NCBI RefSeq assembly: GCF_009498215.1
Contig: NZ_CP043498.1
Coordinates: 3,636,001-3,700,000, forward strand
DNA from: Rhizobium grahamii
Lineage (GTDB): Bacteria; Pseudomonadota; Alphaproteobacteria; Rhizobiales; Rhizobiaceae
DNA: 64,000 nt
Reading direction: 5' to 3'
Shown here: positions 58,456 to 64,000 of the stretch, piece by piece
How the letters are laid out: the number at the start of each line of letters is the position of its first letter
How positions within the stretch are numbered: the first letter of the stretch is position 1
Position numbers and translations under genes: made by a program
The notes under the pieces: generated by a model
Seen by the model: only the letters and a program-made list of their open reading frames with translations
The model's database searches: none
What the model was told of the DNA's origin: nothing

Positions 58456-59685
58456 ATGCGTATCCTGATGGCCTGCGCGGCCTTTCCGCCCTTCATCGAT
58501 GGTGGCGGCCCGATCTCGGCGATGATGGTCGCCAAGCTCCTGATATCGGCCGGCCACGACCTCGAAGTCGTCAACGTGGCGGGCGAGGACAAGCATGAGA
58601 TCTACGACGGCGTACCGGTTCACCGGCTGAAAACGCTGAACATCGACTGGAACTATCGCCTGCCTCGGCCGGGCTGGAAAAAGCTCATCTGGCACGCGCT
58701 GGAGAATTTCAATCCGCGCGCCTACCTGGTCATGCGCCGCGAAATCCGCCGCTTCAAGCCTGACATCGTGTTGACCGACAGCATCGAGAACATCAATGTC
58801 GCCACCTGGGCGGCGGCCAAGCGTTCAGGTGTGCCAGTCTGTCATATCCTGCGTAGCGCCTTTCTCTTGTGCTGGAAGGCTAGCATGCGGCGCGGCGACG
58901 ACAATTGCGTGCGCGCCTGTTCCTCCTGCCAGGTCTCCTCTTACGGCAAGAAGTTCTTCTCGCGCTACGTCGATGCCGTGATCGGCGAGACCGATTTCAT
59001 CATCGGCCGCCACACCGAGCATGACTATTTTCCGAACGCCAGCACCCACCGCGTGCCCGGCGCCGTTCCCTCGATTGCCCGCAGCGAACCGCGCAAGGCG
59101 CCTGAGGGGCCGATGCGTTTCGGCTTCATCGGCGTGCATGATCCGGTCAAGGGCCTCGACACGCTGGCGCTCGCCGCCCACCGGCTGGTCAATGATCCGA
59201 ACGTGCGCTTCGTGATCGCCGGCAGCGCCAAGAGCGATTACTCGAAGTCGCTGCCGCAGAAATTTCCGAGCGAAAACACCAAGTTCCTTGGCTGGACAAA
59301 GCCCGAGGACTTCTTCCCGCAGATCGACGTGCTGGTCGTGCCCTCGCTCTTCCGCGAGCCCTTCGGTCGCGTGGTGATCGAGGCCTTTGCGCAAGGCGTG
59401 CCCGTCATCGGCGCTCGCTCGGGCGGCATTCCCGAGTCGATCGATCCGGGCAAGGACGGTTATCTCTTCGATCCCGGCGACGACAAGGCGTTGGCTGGTG
59501 AGATCGCGGCTATGGCGGCGAAACCCGAGGCCATCCCGGCGCTGTCGCGCGCAGCCCTCGAAGCGTCAAGGCGCTACGAGCCGCAAAAGATCGCAGCTCT
59601 CTTCGACGCCGTTTTCGCCAACCTGTGCCCCGATCTGGTGACGCCGGCGGAAGAGGAAGCCGAGCCCAGGCAGGCGCGCGGCTGA
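58456..59685 (+). CDS. GT4 family glycosyltransferase
   Basis: 409 residues with a GT-B fold. The N-terminal domain has MRILMACAAFPPFIDGGGPI. The C-terminal nucleotide-sugar domain starts RFGFIGVHDPVKGLDTLA and carries the retaining EPFGRVVIEAFAQGVPVI (E-x7-E) motif. A cysteine cluster (CVRACSSCQVSS, about residue 150) is unusual and could bind metal. The product is probably an envelope polysaccharide or glycolipid; no neighbour defines it. Confidence 0.9.
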   Translation: MRILMACAAFPPFIDGGGPISAMMVAKLLISAGHDLEVVNVAGEDKHEIYDGVPVHRLKTLNIDWNYRLPRPGWKKLIWHALENFNPRAYLVMRREIRRFKPDIVLTDSIENINVATWAAAKRSGVPVCHILRSAFLLCWKASMRRGDDNCVRACSSCQVSSYGKKFFSRYVDAVIGETDFIIGRHTEHDYFPNASTHRVPGAVPSIARSEPRKAPEGPMRFGFIGVHDPVKGLDTLALAAHRLVNDPNVRFVIAGSAKSDYSKSLPQKFPSENTKFLGWTKPEDFFPQIDVLVVPSLFREPFGRVVIEAFAQGVPVIGARSGGIPESIDPGKDGYLFDPGDDKALAGEIAAMAAKPEAIPALSRAALEASRRYEPQKIAALFDAVFANLCPDLVTPAEEEAEPRQARG

Positions 59686-59786
59686 CGGACGCGCAAGAAA
59701 CGGGTTGAATTCGTCGCCAGCGAGGACGATTTTTGGGGCAGGCCAATTCCACGGCCGATAAGCTTCGATATCGGGAGGCGAGACCA

Positions 59787-60347
59787 ATGGCCGATCAAGC
59801 ACAGCATTATGCCATTTTCGAAACGGCGGGCGGTTTCTGCGGCATCGCCTGGAATGCCGTCGGCATCACCCGTTTCCAGTTGCCGACATCAAGCGCGGAT
59901 GCCACCGAGCGCCTGCTGCTCCGCCGCATACCGGACGCCAAGCCGGCAGCACCGACGCCCGACATCGCGAAAGCCATCGCCGCCGTGAAGCGGTACTTCG
60001 CCGGCGAAGCGATCGACTTTTCCGATCTCGCGCTGGATCTCGCCGGTCAGGACGATTTCTTCCGCGAGATCTACGCTGCCGCCCGCCGCCTGCGCTGGGG
60101 CGAGACCACGACCTATGGCGCGCTCGCCAAGCAACTTGGCCACGGCCCGGAAGCCGCCCGCGATGTCGGTCAGGCGATGGCCAAGAATCCCGTCGCCCTG
60201 ATCATCCCCTGCCACCGCGTTCTCGCCGCCGGCAACAAGATCGGCGGCTTCTCAGCGCCTGGCGGATCGGTGTCGAAAGCGCGCATGCTGGAACTCGAGG
60301 GCGTCAAGCTGGCGCCGCCGAAGCCGGTGCAGCAGTCGTTGTTTTGA
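59787..60347 (+). CDS. ogt: Methylated-DNA--protein-cysteine methyltransferase
   Basis: 186 residues. The active-site Cys is in IPCHRVLAAGNKIGGFSAPGG, the signature of O6-alkylguanine-DNA alkyltransferases that repair by suicide transfer. The preceding RRLRWGETTTYGALAKQLG is the DNA-binding HTH. ATG 59787 follows GGGAGG. There is no Ada regulatory domain, so this is the constitutive Ogt form. Confidence 0.93.
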   Translation: MADQAQHYAIFETAGGFCGIAWNAVGITRFQLPTSSADATERLLLRRIPDAKPAAPTPDIAKAIAAVKRYFAGEAIDFSDLALDLAGQDDFFREIYAAARRLRWGETTTYGALAKQLGHGPEAARDVGQAMAKNPVALIIPCHRVLAAGNKIGGFSAPGGSVSKARMLELEGVKLAPPKPVQQSLF

Positions 60348-60350
60348 AAG

Positions 60351-60740
60351 TTAGGGTTCGCGAACGAACGGGTGCCCCGCGGCGTGTGCGGCCTTGACGA
60401 ACTTGCGATCGAACGTAAGCAAGGTGTCGCAATGCTGGACGCGAAGCAGATGCAGCGCATCGGCGAAGTCCATGCCTTTCTCTACGAGATCAAATGCGGC
60501 AGCGACCAAGTCTGCATCTTCGATCGTCACACTCGGCATGCCTGCGAAGATGCGCAGTGAGTTCACGATATCCGCCCGCGAAAAGCCGAAGGTCGTCTTG
60601 AGAACCCAGGCCACCTCCATCACGACAGTGGCAGCCACGAAAACGCTCTCGGTATCGATAATTTCACGAGCCCGAAGCGATTGCTCAGGATGGTCGCCTG
60701 TTATGTACCGTACGATAAGATTGGTATCGATAGCGATCAT
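60351..60740 (-). CDS. vapC: VapC-type PIN-domain ribonuclease toxin
   Basis: 129 residues with the PIN acidic set: AIDTNLIVRYI (Asp5), VVMEVAWVL (Glu), KGMDFADALHLL (Asp) and a late FDRKFVK. VapC proteins cleave RNA and are held inactive by VapB. It overlaps vapB by four bases (ATGA). It lies three bases from the ogt stop, on the opposite strand. Confidence 0.92.
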   Translation of the reverse strand: MIAIDTNLIVRYITGDHPEQSLRAREIIDTESVFVAATVVMEVAWVLKTTFGFSRADIVNSLRIFAGMPSVTIEDADLVAAAFDLVEKGMDFADALHLLRVQHCDTLLTFDRKFVKAAHAAGHPFVREP

Positions 60741-61027
60741 GTTTCCGGATCGCGACTGCGCGCATATCGCGCCTTTGCCTCGGCCGCCACACCGGCGTCC
60801 ATCTCTTCAAGCGTCTTTGGCTCGCCTTTGTATGCCAGGATGCCGAACGCCGAGCCCTGCGGGGTCGGCGCAAACGCCGGAGCCTGCCTGAGCAAGACTC
60901 CCTCAGGCGTTTCCTCAACGATCAGACGCGTACCTGCTTCCCAATCACGCCGTTGGCGGATTGCCTTGGGTAGAATGACCTGTCCCTTGGTTGAGACAGT
61001 CGTGATCAGGGTTTCGCTCTGCGCCAT
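60737..61027 (-). CDS. vapB: VapB-type (AbrB/SpoVT domain) antitoxin
   Basis: 96 residues. The swapped-hairpin AbrB DNA-binding domain occupies the first 50 (LITTVSTKGQVILPKAIRQRRDW). The C-terminal half is flexible and would wrap VapC. ATG 61027 gives the family start; a longer open frame upstream looks non-coding. The pair probably represses its own promoter in 61028-61254. Confidence 0.9.
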   Translation of the reverse strand: MAQSETLITTVSTKGQVILPKAIRQRRDWEAGTRLIVEETPEGVLLRQAPAFAPTPQGSAFGILAYKGEPKTLEEMDAGVAAEAKARYARSRDPET

Positions 61028-61223
61028 GGTTGGATTCCCGAGGTAAGACAGATGTAAGATAGATCGGGCCGAGTGGTTTCTCAAGCGATCTGTAAATACG
61101 CCTCAGTTAGGAGCCTGCCGAAGTAGACGTATTGAGCGCGCCTTTAATGCAGTTTCGAAATCGCTAATGAAGTCTTTGTTTTCGAGATTTGTCACACACG
61201 AAACTAGCTACCTTCGTTCGCCT

Positions 61224-61241
61224 CTTCATAATAATATGAAG
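61224..61241. promoter_or_regulatory. Palindrome upstream of the ParB-like module
   Basis: CTTCATA at 61224-61230 and TATGAAG at 61235-61241 form a perfect 7+4+7 inverted repeat ending 13 bases before the ATG at 61255. It has the size and place of an operator. The surrounding 61085-61254 is clearly AT-richer than neighbouring genes. Confidence 0.35.
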
Positions 61242-61254
61242 CGCGAGGTGAATC

Positions 61255-62057
61255 ATGGCAAACATGGATGACATACGTTGGCAGATTCAGAGAATTTCTC
61301 CTAGTGATGCTGCCAAAATGCTTAAGAACGTCTCGATGAATGGCCACATCGATAGGCCGTCTCTTCAATCATTTGAAAGAGATATGCGGGAGGGGCGATG
61401 GGTACTGAACGGATCGCCAATTATACTGTCATCGGACGCTTCCGTACTCGACGGAAGAGCAAGATTGCAGAGACAATCGATTCAATAAGAAAGAGAACGC
61501 TCGCGGATGTACTTTCCATTCGTAAGGAGATTCATGGCCGCTCTCTTGGTGCAGCGCTGAGAATTCTTTGGAGCTACGAATCGCGGGCCACTCCCGGCAA
61601 GGCGAAGACGCCAGGAACAACAGCGCTTCTCGCAATTCTTGAGCAGCGCCCGGAGATTCGCGATAGCGTGCTGCCGGCGTTGCGAGCGATACCTATTCTG
61701 CCGCACGGATGCGGCATTGCGCTACACCACCTTGCCGCCCGGATGAACTTGGAGAAAGCGGATCGGTTCTTCGCGGAGCTTGGTGAGCCGGTGTCGCCGG
61801 ATCCAAATCATCCCGTTAATCAACTTCGAAATGCTTTGACCGGGCTGCGAGGTCAAGGCGGCGTGAGAAAACAGACTTATATCCTAGCGATCGCGATCAA
61901 GGCGTGGAACGCATTTTTTCATGGTCGGAGAATAAAGCAGCTGCGTTTTGGAGCCGAGCGCGAAACATTTCCGCGCCTAGACGCGGAAGCCGGCTGGGGG
62001 CCGTTGGGAGATGCGGCCCAATCATCTGACGCGTCATCTAAAGGAACGCCAATTTAG
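61255..62057 (+). pseudogene. ParB-like 'DGQHRL' family protein, internally deleted copy
   Basis: The first frame (from ATG 61255 behind GAGGTGAATC) gives the N-terminal part: RWVLNGSPIILSSDASVLDGRARLQ. A stop follows. The second frame resumes at ETIDSIRKRTLADVLSI and runs to 62057 with the helical C-terminus. Aligned to the intact paralogue at 62011-62850, about 24 residues and the reading frame are missing between the two parts, so this copy is broken. Similarity to the paralogue is moderate, so the duplication is old. The order of segments is otherwise preserved. Confidence 0.7.
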
Positions 62058-62850
62058 TTTGAACGTGAAAGCTGTAATGATCACACCGGAAATGGCTGAG
62101 ACGATCTTGGCCTCACGCGGACCGAACAGACAGGTGTCCGCTCCGGTTATCAACAAATACGCGCGGGACATGCTGGCCGGACGTTGGCTGTTAAACGGCC
62201 AAACGATAAAGATAAGCAATGAAGGTCGCTTGCTCGACGGGCAGCATAGGCTCGAGGCTGCAAAGAAAGCTCAATGTTCGTTCCCATCGCTCATTGTTGA
62301 GGGTCTTTCAGAGGAGACCTTTGCATCCTTGGATATTGGGAGAAAACGGGCGGTAAGCGACATTTTGCGGGAAAGGGGAGAAAGCAACACGACGAGTCTT
62401 GCTTCTGCTCTCAGGTGGCTCTGGATGATAGACAACGGCGTTATCTTGTCGGCGAATTCATCACCCACTAACGGAGAATTGCTCGATCTTCTTCAGCAAA
62501 ATCCAGAGATTAGAGGCAGCTTGAAGCATGTCTCGCCGATGCGTGATATGATGGGTGGCGGTATAGCGGCTGCGCTTCATCGAACGTTTTCTCGAAAAGA
62601 CATCGTTAAGGCGAATGAGTTCTTCGCTCGTCTGATTGATGGTGTTCAACTAACCGAACAAAGTCCTATCAGGCATTTGAGAGAAAGGCTTATCCGCACG
62701 CGTGCCTCACACCGACTGCGTCTTGCCGAAGCGGAACGCGTCGCTATCAGTGTGAAGGCATGGAATGCATATCGCGAGTCCCGTCCGATGCATTTGTTAG
62801 TCTGGCGAAACCGTGGAGCTGGGCGCGAAGCCTTACCTTCGGTGATGTGA
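62011..62850 (+). CDS. ParB-like 'DGQHRL' family protein
   Basis: 279 residues at most. The N-terminal ParB/sulfiredoxin-like signature is RWLLNGQTIKISNEGRLLDG followed by QHRLEAAKKAQ. Then comes SLDIGRKRAVSDILRERGE and a helical C-terminus ending KAWNAYRESRPMHLLVWR. Proteins of this kind occur in phages, plasmids and genomic islands; their function is not established. ATG 62011 overlaps the preceding broken copy; GTG 62065 or ATG 62077 would remove uncertain leader residues. Codon use is AT-richer than the core genes, which suggests transfer. Confidence 0.8.
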   Translation: MRPNHLTRHLKERQFSLNVKAVMITPEMAETILASRGPNRQVSAPVINKYARDMLAGRWLLNGQTIKISNEGRLLDGQHRLEAAKKAQCSFPSLIVEGLSEETFASLDIGRKRAVSDILRERGESNTTSLASALRWLWMIDNGVILSANSSPTNGELLDLLQQNPEIRGSLKHVSPMRDMMGGGIAAALHRTFSRKDIVKANEFFARLIDGVQLTEQSPIRHLRERLIRTRASHRLRLAEAERVAISVKAWNAYRESRPMHLLVWRNRGAGREALPSVM

Positions 62851-62856
62851 GGTTCT

Positions 62857-63054
62857 ATGTCAAAGAAGAACGCACACCAAAATACCCGGCTTGACGAGGA
62901 AAAGTTGGCGTTCCTGTGCAGCGTGGCTGGAGCCATGAAAACCGACCGCTCCGACGTTACCCGAAAAATGATCGAGTTCTTGCAGCGGCTAGGAGTTGAA
63001 AAGGCGGCGGATTTCCTCACGAACAGCGGGAAATCCAGTCCCTCCTCATCATAA
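62857..63054 (+). CDS. Small hypothetical protein of the ParB-like module
   Basis: 65 residues, charged and probably helical (LDEEKLAFLCSVAGAMKTDRSDVTRKMIEFLQRLG), with a disordered Ser-rich tail. Six bases separate it from the ParB-like gene, whose end carries its TGAGG, so they form one operon. The pattern faintly recalls ribbon-helix-helix or antitoxin-sized DNA binders, but I do not assign a family. Confidence 0.6.
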   Translation: MSKKNAHQNTRLDEEKLAFLCSVAGAMKTDRSDVTRKMIEFLQRLGVEKAADFLTNSGKSSPSSS

Positions 63055-63127
63055 TCTACAAGCTTCCATCGAAGCTTAGATACGCTAAACCGATCTTCGT
63101 TGGAAAGTCATGCCGATCAAATAGCCA

Positions 63128-64000
63128 TCACTCCCACTCGATCGTGCCCGGCGGCTTGCTGGTCACGTCATACACCACGCGGTTGATGCCCCGTACCTCG
63201 TTGATGATGCGGGTGGCGGCGCGGCCGAGGAATTCCATGTCGTAATGATAGAAATCCGCTGTCATGCCGTCGACCGAGGTGACGGCGCGCAGCGCGCAGA
63301 CGAATTCGTAGGTGCGGCCGTCGCCCATGACGCCGACGGTCTGGACGGGGAGCAGCACGGCGAAGGCCTGCCAGATCGCGTCGTAGAGACCGGCCTTGCG
63401 GATTTCGTCCAGATAGATCGCGTCCGCTTCGCGCAGGATCTCGAGCTTCTCGCGGGTGATGCCGCCGGGGCAGCGGATCGCGAGGCCGGGGCCCGGGAAG
63501 GGGTGGCGGCCGATGAAGCTATCGGGCAGGCCGAGCTCCTTGCCGAGCACGCGCACTTCGTCCTTGAAGAGTTCGCGCAGCGGCTCGACGAGCTGCATGT
63601 TCATGCGCTCGGGCAGGCCGCCGACATTGTGGTGCGACTTGATCGTCACCGACGGGCCGCCGGTGAAGGAAACGCTTTCGATGACGTCGGGATAGAGCGT
63701 GCCCTGGCCGAGGAAGTCGGCGCCGCCGAGCTTCTTGGCCTCTTCCTCGAAGGTCTCGATGAACAGGCGACCGATGATCTTGCGCTTGGTTTCCGGATCC
63801 GAAACGCCCTCGAGCTCGCCGATGAACTTGTCGGAAGCGTCGACGTGGATCAGGTCCAGATTGTAGTGTTCGCGGAACATGGCGACGACATTGGCCGCCT
63901 CGTCCTTGCGCATCAGGCCGTGGTCGACGAGCACGCAGGTGAGCTTGTCGCCGATAGCCTCGTGGATCAAAAGCGCCGCGACGGAGCTGTCGACGCCGCC
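63128..64000 (-). CDS. guaA: GMP synthase (glutamine-hydrolysing), 3' part
   Basis: About 290 C-terminal residues; the gene runs off the window end. At the edge is the ATP-pyrophosphatase P-loop [11 protein letters not shown]. Next come [17 protein letters not shown] and [12 protein letters not shown]. The [18 protein letters not shown] segment leads into the dimerisation domain, which ends [10 protein letters not shown]. The enzyme aminates XMP to GMP. The 3' end of guaA is a known integration site for genomic islands, and accessory-looking genes adjoin it here. Confidence 0.97.
   Translation of the reverse strand, partial: GGVDSSVAALLIHEAIGDKLTCVLVDHGLMRKDEAANVVAMFREHYNLDLIHVDASDKFIGELEGVSDPETKRKIIGRLFIETFEEEAKKLGGADFLGQGTLYPDVIESVSFTGGPSVTIKSHHNVGGLPERMNMQLVEPLRELFKDEVRVLGKELGLPDSFIGRHPFPGPGLAIRCPGGITREKLEILREADAIYLDEIRKAGLYDAIWQAFAVLLPVQTVGVMGDGRTYEFVCALRAVTSVDGMTADFYHYDMEFLGRAATRIINEVRGINRVVYDVTSKPPGTIEWE

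Noticed and set aside
61085..63150. Search for a direct repeat of the guaA 3' end that would mark island attachment sites
   Set aside because: The guaA end (TCACTCCCACTCGATCG) does not recur in the accessory segment as far as I can see, so an att pair is not claimed; the other boundary may differ or be decayed.

Overview
The window looks like chromosomal DNA of a member of the Rhizobiaceae (Rhizobium, Agrobacterium or Ensifer type). The reasons are high GC, alphaproteobacterial gene forms (infC starting with ATT, an RpoH-type dnaK promoter, an Irr/ICE-controlled mbfA, CtrA-type TTAA-N7-TTAA boxes) and a polA / sRNA / marR to dnaK-dnaJ order that I recall from rhizobial chromosomes. I see no tRNA, rRNA or CRISPR array.

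Layout. 1-6095: phosphonate/phosphate ABC transporter (end of phnC, phnD, two phnE) followed by a 2H-phosphoesterase gene, phnM and phnN. 6112-8069: GrpB-family, nuclease-like and VOC genes around a gene-poor stretch. 8359-13924: ftsK-like translocase and polA on the minus strand, then a probable alpha-r7-family sRNA and a MarR regulator. 14767-18720: MHYT-GGDEF-EAL protein and an M20 peptidase. 19132-25923: small proteins, a class A PBP, dnaK and dnaJ. 26095-31753: adenylate cyclase-TPR protein, XRE regulator, iron exporter mbfA, transglutaminase-like protease, alpha/beta hydrolase. 31929-41268: infC, rpmI-rplT and pheST, interrupted by a four-gene envelope-sensing cassette (two acidic Asp/His/Gly/Ser-rich exported proteins plus a response regulator and histidine kinase) and by a kinase-like gene. 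41319-51008: accessory metabolic and surface-glycan genes (two aldo-keto reductases, LysR, DUF892, GNAT, GtrA/GT2/GT-C). 51013-51306: a MITE-like element with 33-bp terminal inverted repeats. 51304-60347: xseA, a flavodoxin-fold gene, a peptidase/deacylase operon, a 2H ligase, a glycosyltransferase and an alkylguanine-DNA methyltransferase. 60351-63054: accessory segment with a VapBC pair and two ParB-like 'DGQHRL' paralogues. 63128-64000: 3' part of guaA.

How the genes work together. The first block imports and begins to process organophosphonates. dnaKJ, polA, the translocase, infC, rpmI-rplT, pheST, xseA and guaA are housekeeping. The less ordinary parts are the Asp/His-rich secreted-protein plus two-component cassette between infC and rpmI, the ParB-like paralogue module beside guaA, three CtrA-type boxes, and the iron-controlled mbfA promoter. 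Four genes (mbfA, xseA, an M29 aminopeptidase and ybaK) each lack exactly one base in a short G/C run. That pattern suggests systematic sequence error, though real mutation is not excluded.
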